A stretch of 64,000 nt of DNA, from contig NZ_OY781939.1 in the NCBI RefSeq assembly GCF_963677315.1, positions 2,356,001-2,420,000 on the forward strand. The letters run 5' to 3'. Shown piece by piece: positions 17,381 to 26,679 of this stretch. This stretch comes from an uncultured Sphaerochaeta sp. GTDB lineage: Bacteria > Spirochaetota > Spirochaetia > Sphaerochaetales > Sphaerochaetaceae. Below the pieces are notes generated by a model. It was not told the origin of the DNA. It did not search any database and saw nothing but the letters and a program-made list of their open reading frames with translations. The first letter of the stretch is position 1, and the number at the start of each line of letters is the position of its first letter. The translations under genes were made by a program, and so were the position numbers.

Positions 17381-18379
17381 TTACAGGTCAACAAGTGGGC
17401 TGAGAGCCTCAAGATACTGTTCACGTCTGGAGGCATGTACCACCGCTTGCTTAATTGTTGAGGTATTGGGAATTCCTTTCAGATAACTGCAGGTATGTTT
17501 TCTCATCAACGTGCATGCCGTTGTTTCTCCAAAGGTATCGATCATGAGGTCCAAGTGCCGCAGAATGGCAACCCTTCTCATTTCAACGGTGATTGGCTCA
17601 GGGTCCCTGCCTTGCAAGATGGCTTTGGCCTGGGAGAATATGAAGGGATTACCAATAGATCCCCGTGCAAACATCACCCCATCGATACCGGTTTCTTCAA
17701 GCATTCTCTTGGCATCTTCTGCCTTGAACAGATCACCGGAACCGAAGATTGGTACCTGATAATTGTGCTGGAGCGTGTACTGCTTGAGTTCAGTGAGCTT
17801 GCTCCAATCAGCAAATGGCGCATAGCCTTGGCTGCGGGTCCGAGCATGGAGCGTCAATGCACTTGCCCCTCCATCCAGGGCCGCTTGTGCAAATTCAAGA
17901 AAGTTCTCACTCTGTGCATCCCATCCTGTTCTAAACTTGACCGAAACAGGGATGTCTGTCTCATCCGTGATGGTGCGGACCACCTCGGTTATGAGTTTTG
18001 GCTGCTTCATCATGGCTGAACCTGCTCCAGTCTTGGTAACCTTGGGAACTGGGCAACCGCAATTGATATCAATCACCTCGGGTTGGTAAGGTTGAAGCTG
18101 GGCAAGTGCTTCCTTGAGCGATTCTGTGTTTCCCATGAATAGCTGAACAGCGTACTGCCTCTCGTTTGGGGCTCGATCCATGAGCGCAAGTGTTTTCTCG
18201 CCTTCTCTTGCAAGACCTTCGGCGCTGACCATCTCTGTAAATGTAAAGTCCGCTCCTGCTTCGATGCAGAGCGTTCTGAATGGAATATCTGTGTATCCGG
18301 CAAGTGGGGCAAGAAACACGTTTCCGCCTAGCGTTGTCGAGCCGATTGTTACGGGGTGATAAAGATGCTTTCTGTTCAT
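17381..18379 (-). CDS. dusB: tRNA-dihydrouridine synthase (DusB type)
   Basis: 332 residues forming an FMN-binding TIM barrel. Visible are LAPLAGYTDIPFR at the N-terminus, the QLFMGNTES strand, the catalytic cysteine in DINCGCPVPKVTKTGAGSAMM, VKFRTGW, LHARTRSQGY and the FMN phosphate site GSGDL...GVMFARGSIGNPFIF. The enzyme reduces uridines in tRNA with NADPH and FMN. The ATG overlaps the tatD stop by four bases, so the two are translationally coupled. The DusB subgroup call rests on length and GCP context. Confidence 0.92.
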   Translation of the reverse strand: MNRKHLYHPVTIGSTTLGGNVFLAPLAGYTDIPFRTLCIEAGADFTFTEMVSAEGLAREGEKTLALMDRAPNERQYAVQLFMGNTESLKEALAQLQPYQPEVIDINCGCPVPKVTKTGAGSAMMKQPKLITEVVRTITDETDIPVSVKFRTGWDAQSENFLEFAQAALDGGASALTLHARTRSQGYAPFADWSKLTELKQYTLQHNYQVPIFGSGDLFKAEDAKRMLEETGIDGVMFARGSIGNPFIFSQAKAILQGRDPEPITVEMRRVAILRHLDLMIDTFGETTACTLMRKHTCSYLKGIPNTSTIKQAVVHASRREQYLEALSPLVDL

Positions 18380-19158
18380 ATATCCTTCGGAAGGGCAAAG
18401 GCCCTGAGGCTGTTAGCATAAAGCGTTTGCGAAAGCGCTTCAAGGGATGTTTGCCTCAGTGCTGCAAGAACAGTTGCCGTTTCCAGAATGTATTGCATTT
18501 TATTTCGCTCTCCCTTGTGGGAGTAGGGAGTCATAAAGGGAGCTTCGCTCTCTATGACAATCCTGTCTTCAGGAAGGCGTATGGCTACATCTTGCAGCGT
18601 CCGGCTATTCTTGAAGGTCAGGTTCCCTGCGAATGAGAAGGTAAGATTCATATCCAATGCTCGTTGAGCGAATGCCCAATCTTCTCCAAAGCAGTGGAGA
18701 ATTCCACCCTTTGGAGGAAGCTTTTCCTCGAGTATGGGCAGTAGGTCTTCTCCTGCGTTTCGGTTGTGGATAATCACAGGAAGGTCGAGATGTTTGGCAA
18801 TCTCGAGATGCTTGAGCATCAGCTCTATCTGTGCAGTCTTATCGCCCCCGAACATATGGTAATAGTCCAGTCCTGTCTCTCCAATGGCAATGACACGTTT
18901 CTTTTTTGCATGGGAGATGACCCTCTCTTCCCAATCATGCCCTGGATGGGCTACTTCGGTAGGGGAGACCCCTACTGCATGGTAGACATCCTTTGCGCTC
19001 TCCAAATTGGTGTAGGTCTTTTCAAAATCGCTTAGACTGTTGCAGATGCTCACAACATGCTTGACCGACTTGACTTTGGCAAGTTGGACAGCAAGTAGTT
19101 GTTCCATTTTGTCATCCTGGATCAGCCCTATGTGGGCGTGCGTGTCAAACAGTTGCAT
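18376..19158 (-). CDS. tatD: TatD-family metal-dependent hydrolase (DNase)
   Basis: 260 residues, TIM-barrel hydrolase. Metal-ligand motifs are DTHAHIG at the N-terminus, IGETGLDYYHMFGG, IHNRNAGEDLL and LHCFGEDW. The last motif reads ESEAPFMTPYSHKGERN where ETDAP is usual, so the final metal-side Asp is a Glu here. TatD proteins are 3'-5' DNA exonucleases or repair/quality-control enzymes. The gene leads the tatD-dus-purD operon behind a good promoter at 19204-19232. Confidence 0.9.
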   Translation of the reverse strand: MQLFDTHAHIGLIQDDKMEQLLAVQLAKVKSVKHVVSICNSLSDFEKTYTNLESAKDVYHAVGVSPTEVAHPGHDWEERVISHAKKKRVIAIGETGLDYYHMFGGDKTAQIELMLKHLEIAKHLDLPVIIHNRNAGEDLLPILEEKLPPKGGILHCFGEDWAFAQRALDMNLTFSFAGNLTFKNSRTLQDVAIRLPEDRIVIESEAPFMTPYSHKGERNKMQYILETATVLAALRQTSLEALSQTLYANSLRAFALPKDI

Positions 19159-19203
19159 ACCGACTCCTTGAGAAGCTTACAAGCCTGTGTGGAGGATGGG
19201 TCC

Positions 19204-19232
19204 ACTATAGCATGGGTGGTGTGAGTCGTCAA
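19204..19232 (-). promoter_or_regulatory. Promoter of tatD-dus-purD
   Basis: On the minus strand TTGACG (19232-19227), a 17-base spacer and TATAGT (19209-19204). Near-consensus sigma-70 promoter 46 bases before tatD. Confidence 0.7.
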
Positions 19233-19280
19233 CGTTGTAACTCATACGCAGCAAAATAGTTATATACACATGTAGAGAGT

Positions 19281-19309
19281 TTGACAATTTATTATTGACG
19301 TGGTAGCTT
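19281..19309 (+). promoter_or_regulatory. Promoter of the PSP1-domain gene
   Basis: TTGACA at 19281-19286, 17-base spacer, TAGCTT at 19304-19309. The -35 element is consensus and the -10 element weak. It is divergent from the tatD promoter, about 50 bases away. Confidence 0.5.
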
Positions 19310-19345
19310 TACTTCAGTGCCACGATCAAATGGCAAAGGATATAG

Positions 19346-20440
19346 ATGAAACGAGAACGAACGAATGCCGATAGCCGTGTCCAGAAGAACCGGCCATCAA
19401 GAGGCTATATATATTTGGTTAAGAACCCTTCTTCAAATGAGATGAGCATCTGTGCCTGGGACTCTGTTTTGTATCCAGGAACCTCAGTGGTTGCTCCCAC
19501 CCGTTATGGACTTGATCTTGGGATCATCGTCTCCGCTGCAGACCAACTAGGAAAGTCCTACGAACCCGGTTGTGACCAACCGAGATCCGCATGTTTTCAT
19601 GCAGAATCCTGTCTTCCCAAGGAAGAGCGGGAAGAGGTTTATGCAGGGGAGCCGGAGGAAGCGTTGCCTTCTTACTCTCCTGAAAAAGATGAGGATCCGT
19701 GCGAATCCTGTACTGGGTGCAATCCCCCGAGAGAACCAGAAGAGGTTGATATTTCGGGTGATGTTGTGTGGATTGATCGTCTTGCGACTCCCTCAGATAT
19801 GAGTCGCTACCAGGAGCAGTCAGAGAAAGAGGATGAAGCGATGCGAATATGCAGAGAGAAAATCGCTCATCACAAGCTTGATATGAAACTGGTGACTGCC
19901 CACTTCCTGCTTGGAGAACCGAAGATTATTTTCTTTTTTACTGCAGATGTACGTGTGGACTTCCGTGAACTGGTCAAGGATTTGGTCTCTGTCTTCCGTA
20001 TCCGGATCGAGCTGAGGCAGATTGGAGTCAGGGATGAGAGCCGGGTGCTTGGCGGTCTTGCTGTCTGTGGGCGTGATTATTGTTGTCATAGTGTGACTGA
20101 TAAGCTTAATCCAGTCTCCATCAAGATGGCCAAGGAGCAAAATCTTTCACTGAATTCCATGAAGATCTCCGGACCTTGTGGGAGATTGCTTTGTTGTCTT
20201 TCCTATGAATATGATTTCTATGTGGAGGAAAAACGTAACTATCCTCCCGAGGGAAGCAAATTAAAGGTTGGCTATGACTTGATGAAAGTTCATGAAGTTA
20301 ACATACTGTCGAAACGTATCATGCTCAGTGGAAGTGAAGGAAGAATGCTTACCATCCCGCAGAATGCGGTATTTTTCAATATTGACACCAAGCGATGGGA
20401 GCTTGAGAAGGAGTTTGCGAACGAATTTTTGTCAAATTGA
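19346..20440 (+). CDS. ricT: PSP1-domain protein, RicT/YaaT-like, with Cys-rich insertion
   Basis: 364 residues. The PSP1 core includes VVAPTRYGLDLGIIV at the front and, after a long insertion, DVRVDFRELVKDL.SVFRIRIELRQIGVRDESRVLGGLAVCGRDYCC and SGPCGRLLCCLSYEYDFY, the signature cysteine blocks of RicT. Between residues about 76 and 128 lies an acidic insertion with extra cysteines (CDQPRSACFHAESC, then CESCTGC). In Bacillus RicT works in an Fe-S-containing complex that guides RNase Y cleavage. Extra cysteines could hold another cluster or zinc. RicA and RicF partners are not in the window. Confidence 0.85.
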   Translation: MKRERTNADSRVQKNRPSRGYIYLVKNPSSNEMSICAWDSVLYPGTSVVAPTRYGLDLGIIVSAADQLGKSYEPGCDQPRSACFHAESCLPKEEREEVYAGEPEEALPSYSPEKDEDPCESCTGCNPPREPEEVDISGDVVWIDRLATPSDMSRYQEQSEKEDEAMRICREKIAHHKLDMKLVTAHFLLGEPKIIFFFTADVRVDFRELVKDLVSVFRIRIELRQIGVRDESRVLGGLAVCGRDYCCHSVTDKLNPVSIKMAKEQNLSLNSMKISGPCGRLLCCLSYEYDFYVEEKRNYPPEGSKLKVGYDLMKVHEVNILSKRIMLSGSEGRMLTIPQNAVFFNIDTKRWELEKEFANEFLSN

Positions 20441-20454
20441 TATAAAGCATTGTA

Positions 20455-20483
20455 TTGACCCATTTTATAGACTGTGATATGTT
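20455..20483 (+). promoter_or_regulatory. rpsT promoter
   Basis: TTGACC at 20455-20460, 17-base spacer, TATGTT at 20478-20483. Predicted transcription starts right at the leader hairpin at 20492. Confidence 0.6.
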
Positions 20484-20491
20484 TTTAGACC

Positions 20492-20511
20492 GTCGGCACT
20501 TTGTTGCCGAC
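20492..20511 (+). promoter_or_regulatory. Hairpin at the start of the rpsT leader
   Basis: GTCGGCA, loop CTTTGT, TGCCGAC, then CTCAACTTTAATAAA. A 7-bp GC-rich stem right at the predicted 5' end of the rpsT mRNA. It may stabilise the transcript or take part in S20 autoregulation; it could also terminate read-through from upstream. Confidence 0.45.
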
Positions 20512-20565
20512 CTCAACTTTAATAAATGAAATACGTATTCAAGGTAATATGTTTGGAGGTATTAC

Positions 20566-20841
20566 GTGATTAACAGGTCTGCTGAAAAAAGAGAGCGACA
20601 GAGCCAAGTCCGGAAAATGAGAAACCGTGCAACCAAGAGCACTATGCGCACCGCAATCAAGAAATTTGATTCTGCTGTAACTGCCGGAGACAAGGAAGCT
20701 GCCGCTACTGCTTTGGCTTTAAGTCTCAAGCTGCTTGATTCAACTGCCGGAAAGGGTGTCATCCACCACAACACAGCCAACCGCAAGAAATCCAGATTGC
20801 AGAGCCGTTTCAATAAGATGACCGATCAGGCTGCTGTATAA
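20566..20841 (+). CDS. rpsT: 30S ribosomal protein S20
   Basis: 91 residues, very basic and fully helical in character: NRSAEKRERQSQVRKMRNRATKSTMRTAIKKFD at the N-terminus and KGVIHHNTANRKKSRLQSRFNK at the C-terminus, the S20 signature. Start is GTG 20566 with TTTGGAGGT upstream; the E. coli gene also avoids ATG. S20 binds 16S rRNA early in 30S assembly. The gene has its own promoter and a leader hairpin. Confidence 0.96.
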   Translation: MINRSAEKRERQSQVRKMRNRATKSTMRTAIKKFDSAVTAGDKEAAATALALSLKLLDSTAGKGVIHHNTANRKKSRLQSRFNKMTDQAAV

Positions 20842-20920
20842 TCAGTAAGTCAGAATGATGAACGTGCCGATTGTTGATCGGTATGTAAACATGCGTATAG
20901 AACGTGTTTAAGGAGTAACC

Positions 20921-21241
20921 ATGGCAGGACCAAAGTTGACAAAAGCAGCCATAATCGAGAGTCTCCATGAGAAGCATGGACTGAATAGGGCCGACATTCA
21001 TACAATCATTGATGAGTTCTTTGAAGAAGTGAAAAACGGTCTCCGGAATGATCAGGTCATTGAGCTTCGTGGATTTGGAACATTTGAGGTTCGCACTCGT
21101 AAGGGCCGTGAAAGAGCGCGTAATCCAAAGACTGGCGCCATTGTTGCCGTCGAAACACATGGAGTTGCCATTTTCCGTCCAGGCAAAGAACTCAAGGACT
21201 ATGTGTGGGATTTGCGTGATAATAAACCGGAGAAGGAATAA
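20921..21241 (+). CDS. HU/IHF-family DNA-binding protein
   Basis: 106 residues. The HU fold is plain: KLTKAAIIESLHEKHGLNRADIHTIIDEFFEEVKNGL, then VIELRGFGTFEVRTRKGRERARNPKTGA, with the DNA-contacting arm RNPKTG and the conserved Pro that kinks DNA, and the end FRPGKELKDYVW. An extra tail of about 12 polar residues (DLRDNKPEKE) extends past the usual HU length. It bends DNA as a dimer in nucleoid structure. It is followed 34 bases later by lnt. Confidence 0.95.
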   Translation: MAGPKLTKAAIIESLHEKHGLNRADIHTIIDEFFEEVKNGLRNDQVIELRGFGTFEVRTRKGRERARNPKTGAIVAVETHGVAIFRPGKELKDYVWDLRDNKPEKE

Positions 21242-21275
21242 CCTTCTACGTTTCCAATAATTAGGAGAAAATCTC

Positions 21276-22940
21276 TTGGTTGACTTGCATGCAAGACGGA
21301 ACCTCAGAACGGTTTGTTCTGAGGTTCTTGTGTTATTAGTATCGGCATTTGTCTACTCAATTGCTTTCCCTGGTCTCATTTCGGCCAATGGCATTGGGTT
21401 TGTCGCAATGGTATCACTGATTCCTGTATTTGCAGTAATCAGGAACACAAGCTGGAAGTTGACCCCAATCTATGGTTTCTTCTACGGTTTCATGTTCTAT
21501 CTCTTCTTCAACTACTGGCTCAAGACCTTCCACCCCCTTGCAATCCTGATTGTACCGATTATCAAGGGAGGGGAGATGCTGATGCTCTTCCCCGTACTTA
21601 AGGCAGCGCAGAAGCTGTTCAAGAAATACGGATATTTGGTTGAAGCCTTGGTATGGGTCGCATACTCCTATCTGAGTCAGGATTGGTTTGCGGGGTACCC
21701 CTATGGGACCCTGGGGTCTGCCGTCTACCGTTATCTTCCTCTTATCCAGATTTCCGAAATTTTTGGAATCTGGGGAGTCACCTTCCTATTGGTGATGCCT
21801 CAGACTTTCCTTGGTGCATATCTTCACCGTTGGTTCAGTGACCGCGAGTACTCCTTGAAGGGGTACCTGAGGGAACACCTCGCTTTTATCATCGGTTATG
21901 GGATTGCTCTCCTTGCTACCTTGATCTTCGGGTTTGCATCCATGGCGTACTGGAATGCCCAGGAACCTGATAAAACCTGGCGAGTGGCTACCATTCAGCA
22001 TAGCGCAGATACCTGGGAGGGCGGGTATGCCACCTACAAGCGGAACTTCAACACGTTGCGTAAGATGAGCCTGGAGGCGTTGAGTGAAGACCCCGATATT
22101 ATTCTCTGGTCTGAGACAGCCTTTGTGCCATCAGTAGCTTGGCATGAAAACTATCCTTCCGACCCAGCAACTTCCGCCTTGGTAGAGGAGTTTGTTGAAT
22201 TCGGTAAGTCGCTTCCCATTCCTTTGGTTACGGGTAACCCTGAGGGAGTCATTGAAGACCCCAGTAAACCAGCTTTCAGCGAGAATGGCTCATGGAACCG
22301 TACCGATTACAACACGGTCATATTCTTTGAAGACGGGAGAATCAAGAACACCTATAGGAAGCAACATCTGGTACCCTTCACAGAACACTTCCCCTATGAA
22401 AAGCAGATGCCTTGGCTCTATAATCTCCTGCTTGCAAATGATTATAACTGGTGGGAGACCGGCTATGACCCTGTGGTGTTTGAGACTGAGGAGGGGGTGA
22501 AGTTCTCTACCCCGATCTGCTTCGAGGATGTTTTCGGGTATCTGAACGCTGACTTTGTTGCCAGTGGCGCTGATGTCATCGTAAACATGACCAATGATGG
22601 GTGGTCGAAAGCTGTCTCCGCTGAGATGCAACACCTTGGCTTGGCTGTATTCCGTTCCATTGAGAACCGAAGAACCACAGTCCGCGGCACCAATAGCGGA
22701 ATGACCTGCGTAATTGATGTGAATGGAAAGATTGTTGATCCTATGGAACCCTTTACCGTTGGCTACCATATCTATGATGTACCGGTATTCAGCGGAGAAT
22801 CGCACGGGAACACTATCTATACCCGGTATGTAAATTGGTTTGCATATCTAACCGTCTATCTATCAGCAATCCTTCTTGCAGGAGGTATGCTATATCGCTT
22901 GTATCGATATTTCACCAAGGACAGGCAGAAACCAGAATGA
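21276..22940 (+). CDS. lnt: Apolipoprotein N-acyltransferase Lnt
   Basis: 554 residues from TTG 21276 with AGGAG eight bases upstream. About seven hydrophobic segments span the first 220 residues, followed by a periplasmic nitrilase-like domain. The catalytic triad is visible: Glu in WSETAFVP, Lys in YRKQHLVPFTEHFP and Cys in STPICFEDVFG. One more membrane helix closes the C-terminus. Lnt adds the third acyl chain to lipoproteins, needed for Lol-type sorting, and so implies a true outer membrane. Its stop overlaps the cinA start (ATGA). Confidence 0.95.
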   Translation: MVDLHARRNLRTVCSEVLVLLVSAFVYSIAFPGLISANGIGFVAMVSLIPVFAVIRNTSWKLTPIYGFFYGFMFYLFFNYWLKTFHPLAILIVPIIKGGEMLMLFPVLKAAQKLFKKYGYLVEALVWVAYSYLSQDWFAGYPYGTLGSAVYRYLPLIQISEIFGIWGVTFLLVMPQTFLGAYLHRWFSDREYSLKGYLREHLAFIIGYGIALLATLIFGFASMAYWNAQEPDKTWRVATIQHSADTWEGGYATYKRNFNTLRKMSLEALSEDPDIILWSETAFVPSVAWHENYPSDPATSALVEEFVEFGKSLPIPLVTGNPEGVIEDPSKPAFSENGSWNRTDYNTVIFFEDGRIKNTYRKQHLVPFTEHFPYEKQMPWLYNLLLANDYNWWETGYDPVVFETEEGVKFSTPICFEDVFGYLNADFVASGADVIVNMTNDGWSKAVSAEMQHLGLAVFRSIENRRTTVRGTNSGMTCVIDVNGKIVDPMEPFTVGYHIYDVPVFSGESHGNTIYTRYVNWFAYLTVYLSAILLAGGMLYRLYRYFTKDRQKPE

Positions 22941-24202
22941 CCTATACCAGTGCTGCACTCTTTATCATTGGAACCGAATTGACTCGGGGGGTCATTGCTG
23001 ACCGCCATACCCAAGTCATCTCAAGTCAGTTGACCCAGTTGGGGTATCGTGTTGATCGGATGGTGCTCGTCCCTGATGATGGTACCATCGGGGATGTCCT
23101 GAGGGACTGCATCGATAATTGTGACCTGGTAGTGATGACTGGAGGGCTTGGGCCAACCAGTGACGATATGACTCGTACCATCGTTGCCAATCTTGCCAAG
23201 GTTCCCTTGGTCCGTAACCAGGAAGCATTCGATACCCTGTATGCACGAATAGGACAGCGGATCTGGGGTGCCAATGAACAGCAGACCATGATCCCACAGG
23301 GCTTTGAGCTCATTCCAAACCCTCTAGGGACAGCCCCTGGTTTCAAAGGATTCATACCCGATGGGGGACGACAGATTGCCTGTGTGGCAATGCCAGGACC
23401 TCCCAGGGAGATGAATCCCATGTTCTTTGACCAGGTAATTCCCTGGCTTGCCCAATTGATCGGGCATGACGATTTTTCTCGTAGTGAGTATTCTACATTC
23501 CTTATCCCTGAATCAAAACTGGAAGAGCTCTGCAAATCCATTTCCTTCAACGGAATGCAGTGGGGTACCCGTTTCCAGGATCTAAAGATAAGTTTGTATC
23601 TCGTTGATAGCAGTGAGGCTGACCGAACAGAGATGGCAAACCGTCTTCGGTCATTGGTAGGGGGGTGTCTGGTGGTTGATGGGGACGTCCAGCCTTCTAG
23701 TTTGCTCACTTCGTTGCTTGAAGAACGAGGAGAAACGATAAGCACAGCTGAGAGCTGTACCTCCGGTTACATTGCAAAGCTACTCACCGACCAGGCAGGT
23801 AGTTCTGCATGGTTCTGGGGTGGGGTGGCAAGCTATGCAAATGAGGCAAAGAAGCACTTGCTTGGTGTACGGGATGAGACCCTGGAGCACTATGGGGCAG
23901 TCAGTGAAGCATGTGTCCTGGAGATGGCAGAGGGTATACGACGACTTTCTGGTAGTGATTGGTCTCTTTCGGTAAGTGGCATTGCCGGGCCTGATGGTGG
24001 TACGCCTGAAAAACCGGTAGGCACTGTATGGTTTGGCTTTGCCTCTAAAACTCGTGAGAGTGCAGCGGTACAAGTACATATCTCATCCTATGGGAGGGAT
24101 TCGGTAAGAAGAAGAGCCTCGGTAATGGCATTAATTCTTGCAAGCCAATACATCAAAGGAGCCTGCTTGCTTGACACTGTTAAGAAGTGGCAATATATTT
24201 AA
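22937..24202 (+). CDS. cinA: CinA-like protein with NMN deamidase domain
   Basis: 421 residues from ATG 22937, overlapping the lnt stop by four bases; an in-frame upstream ATG lies inside lnt. The N-terminal COG1058/MoCF-like domain shows LFIIGTELTRGVIADRHTQ and VVMTGGLGPTSDDMTR. The C-terminal PncC domain has TISTAESCTSGYIAKLLTD, GGVASYANEAKKHLLGV and VSGIAGPDGGTPEKPVGTVWFG, typical of nicotinamide-mononucleotide amidohydrolases that recycle NMN. A competence role is historical naming. Confidence 0.92.
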   Translation: MTYTSAALFIIGTELTRGVIADRHTQVISSQLTQLGYRVDRMVLVPDDGTIGDVLRDCIDNCDLVVMTGGLGPTSDDMTRTIVANLAKVPLVRNQEAFDTLYARIGQRIWGANEQQTMIPQGFELIPNPLGTAPGFKGFIPDGGRQIACVAMPGPPREMNPMFFDQVIPWLAQLIGHDDFSRSEYSTFLIPESKLEELCKSISFNGMQWGTRFQDLKISLYLVDSSEADRTEMANRLRSLVGGCLVVDGDVQPSSLLTSLLEERGETISTAESCTSGYIAKLLTDQAGSSAWFWGGVASYANEAKKHLLGVRDETLEHYGAVSEACVLEMAEGIRRLSGSDWSLSVSGIAGPDGGTPEKPVGTVWFGFASKTRESAAVQVHISSYGRDSVRRRASVMALILASQYIKGACLLDTVKKWQYI

Positions 24203-24295
24203 AGAACCAAACAGCGGAAAGAATTATCAGTAAGTACGTTCCAATTCCGCATATTCTTACATTCTGTATTACAAATTAAGGAACTGGGCACTAGG

Positions 24296-24320
24296 TGCAC
24301 CTTTATATAGATGAGGTGCA
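24296..24320 (+). promoter_or_regulatory. Hairpin in the rho leader
   Basis: TGCACCT, 11-base AT-rich loop, AGGTGCA, 34 bases before rho. AGGTGCACCT at 24293-24302 is also a self-palindrome, so two foldings compete. rho is autoregulated in other bacteria; a role here is inferred. Confidence 0.35.
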
Positions 24321-24353
24321 ACACATTTTCCCTTTTCCGTTGGAGTTAATCCT

Positions 24354-26192
24354 ATGTCTTCCGAAGAATTAGAGTTTAATGAAGCCAGCGTGGCTGTTGC
24401 ATCTGAGCAGGAATCTGTAAAGAAGCCGATGCGGCGTGTGACCCGAAAAAAGAGCCCTGTAGGAGCGAAAGCACCTGAAAGCACGAGTGATGTGGCTGAG
24501 CAGAAAGTGGAGACACAGGATGCTCCTGAGCCAAAAAAACGTCGAGGGAGACCAAAAAAGAGCGAATCTGACAAGAGTACAGCAAAAAAAAGCTCTTCTG
24601 ATTCTAACCAACCTCAACTCGAGTTGGAGGATAAACAGAATAATCCTGCTCCTGAACAGGAACAGTCAGTAGATACTTCCCGTCCTCCTGCACAATACAA
24701 GCAGGAGCAGAAGAGCCAGAACCAAAACCCGAACCAGAACCATCGCAAACCCTATAACAATAGAAACAACCGAAATTCCCAGAACAGAAACCATCCAAAA
24801 GGGTCCTATCCAAAGAGCCAGAGCTTTGGTTCCAATAGGGGAGGACGTCCTAATCATCAAGAAGAATCTTCCAATGATTTACATATCGAGGAACATCCTG
24901 AGGCTCCTGTCCTGGTGCTTGAAGATTTCACCACCCTATCCATTGACGAACTTCGCAAGGTAGGTTTGGATCGTGGGCTGAATGCAGATACCATCCTTGA
25001 CTTGCGCAAGCAGGAAATTGTTGCTGAAATTCTTCGCTTGCATACTGCAAGTGGCGGTGTAATTGTGGGAACAGGTACCTTGGAAATCCTTCCAGATGGA
25101 TTTGGGTTCCTCCGCTCCCCCTCAAACAGTTATCTCTCAGGGTTGGAAGATGTCTACGTCTCTCCCGCCCAGATCAAGAGTCTCTATCTGAAGACCGGTG
25201 ATGTGGTATATGGACAGGTGAGGACTCCACGTGAGAATGAACGGTTCTTTGCCATCCTGAAAATATTGAAGGTAAATGGTGATGAGCCGATTACCGCAAA
25301 AATGCGCGTACCGTTTGATAGCCTGACTCCCTTGTTCCCTGACCAAAGACTTAAGCTGGAGACAGCTGAAGAAGATATGTCGACAAGGATTATTGATATG
25401 TTCTGCCCTATCGGAAAGGGCCAACGCTCCTTGATCGTTGCCCCTCCCCGTACAGGTAAGACAGTGCTTCTGCAGAAGATTGCAAACTCCATCAGTACGA
25501 ATCATCCTGAAGTTGTCCTGATGGTACTGCTGGTTGATGAACGCCCTGAGGAAGTCACTGACATGCGTCGCCATGTCAACGGCGAGGTAATTGCCTCTAC
25601 CTTTGACGAGCAAGCCAGCAGACATGTGCAGGTAGCTGAGATGGTGATTGAAAAAGCAAAACGGCTCGTTGAGCACAAGAAGGATGTAGTTATCCTCCTG
25701 GACTCCATTACTCGTCTTGCACGTGCCTATAACCAGACAGTTCCTGCAAGTGGCAAGATACTCAGTGGAGGTGTGGACTCGAATGCACTGCACAAACCAA
25801 AGAGATTCTTTGGTGCTGCAAGGAATATTGAATTTGGTGGCAGTCTTACCATTGTTGCCACTGGGTTGATCGAGACAGGTTCCAGAATGGATGAGGTTAT
25901 CTTTGAAGAGTTCAAGGGAACCGGTAACAACGAAATTATCCTGGACCGTCGTCTTGCGGACAAGCGACTCTTCCCGGCGATCAACATCAAGAAGAGTGGA
26001 ACCCGTCGTGAAGACCTGTTGTTGCCTTCTGATGAAGCTGCCAGAATCTGGCTTATGCGTAATGCTGTCAATGATATGGACGATCAAGAGATGACTCCGT
26101 TCCTCATTGACAAAATTCGGAAGACAAAGGATAATGAGTCGTTCTTGCGTTCTATCAATACCGGTATTCCTTCGAATTCGGCAGCGTACTAG
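24354..26192 (+). CDS. rho: Transcription termination factor Rho with disordered N-terminal extension
   Basis: 612 residues against about 420 for E. coli Rho. The core is complete: [15 protein letters not shown] helical domain (from about 193), [16 protein letters not shown] cold-shock RNA-binding domain, P-loop [12 protein letters not shown], Walker [18 protein letters not shown]-loop and C-terminal R-loop region. The first ~190 residues are low complexity. They contain a [10 protein letters not shown]-hook-like block (61-69) and an Asn/Gln/Arg-rich stretch (about 117-165). Such insertions in other Rho proteins affect RNA binding and condensate formation. Confidence 0.96.
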   Translation: MSSEELEFNEASVAVASEQESVKKPMRRVTRKKSPVGAKAPESTSDVAEQKVETQDAPEPKKRRGRPKKSESDKSTAKKSSSDSNQPQLELEDKQNNPAPEQEQSVDTSRPPAQYKQEQKSQNQNPNQNHRKPYNNRNNRNSQNRNHPKGSYPKSQSFGSNRGGRPNHQEESSNDLHIEEHPEAPVLVLEDFTTLSIDELRKVGLDRGLNADTILDLRKQEIVAEILRLHTASGGVIVGTGTLEILPDGFGFLRSPSNSYLSGLEDVYVSPAQIKSLYLKTGDVVYGQVRTPRENERFFAILKILKVNGDEPITAKMRVPFDSLTPLFPDQRLKLETAEEDMSTRIIDMFCPIGKGQRSLIVAPPRTGKTVLLQKIANSISTNHPEVVLMVLLVDERPEEVTDMRRHVNGEVIASTFDEQASRHVQVAEMVIEKAKRLVEHKKDVVILLDSITRLARAYNQTVPASGKILSGGVDSNALHKPKRFFGAARNIEFGGSLTIVATGLIETGSRMDEVIFEEFKGTGNNEIILDRRLADKRLFPAINIKKSGTRREDLLLPSDEAARIWLMRNAVNDMDDQEMTPFLIDKIRKTKDNESFLRSINTGIPSNSAAY

Positions 26193-26266
26193 AGACCAGG
26201 AACAGATAGAGAGAAACTTGTCTGCTGCCTACAGCCAGCAGAACACATATCCTTGGAGGACCCAAA

Positions 26267-26470
26267 ATGAAAGATGGAATTCATCCCCGTTATGAAATGA
26301 AAGAAGTTCGTTGCTCATGTGGCAATGTAATCACGACCAAGTCAACCGCAAAAAATCTTGAAGTTGAAATTTGCTCCGCTTGTCACCCATTCTTTACTGG
26401 AACCCAGAAGATGGTTGATACTGCCGGTCGTATCGAACGCTTCAAGAAGCGCTATGGCTTGAACAACTAA
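26267..26470 (+). CDS. rpmE: 50S ribosomal protein L31 (zinc-binding form)
   Basis: 67 residues. [56 protein letters not shown] match L31. The cysteines in CSC and CSAC mark the zinc-containing C+ form rather than the zinc-free paralogue made when zinc is scarce. TTGGAGGA precedes the start. It follows rho by 74 bases, and a strong terminator ends the transcript. Confidence 0.97.
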   Translation: MKDGIHPRYEMKEVRCSCGNVITTKSTAKNLEVEICSACHPFFTGTQKMVDTAGRIERFKKRYGLNN

Positions 26471-26503
26471 CCAGATTTATTATCCTGTCTAGTGATACAA
26501 GAG

Positions 26504-26541
26504 ACCCTCTTTTTTGGAGTACCCAGGAAAGGGGGTTTTTT
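26504..26541 (+). terminator. Rho-independent terminator of rpmE
   Basis: ACCCTCTTT (26504-26512), 15-base loop, AAAGGGGGT (26528-26536) with a six-T run. Strong intrinsic terminator. Confidence 0.85.
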
Positions 26542-26625
26542 GTAAGTTTTGGATTCCTGTTCACGCATTTGTTGGTCATGTGGGGAAATGCACGAGTCCC
26601 AAATTATACAAAAGTAGGTTTTTTG

Positions 26626-26654
26626 TTGCATTATGCTGACAAGTATCCTAAAAT
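26626..26654 (+). promoter_or_regulatory. Promoter of the galK-like/surE/nifS operon
   Basis: TTGCAT at 26626-26631, 17-base spacer, TAAAAT at 26649-26654, 25 bases before the first gene. Confidence 0.55.
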
Positions 26655-26679
26655 TGACCCATAAAAATTAGGTTGGGGC

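Noticed and set aside
25137..26087. Long open frame antisense to rho
   Set aside because: No family signature or ribosome site; it lies wholly inside the unmistakable Rho catalytic core.
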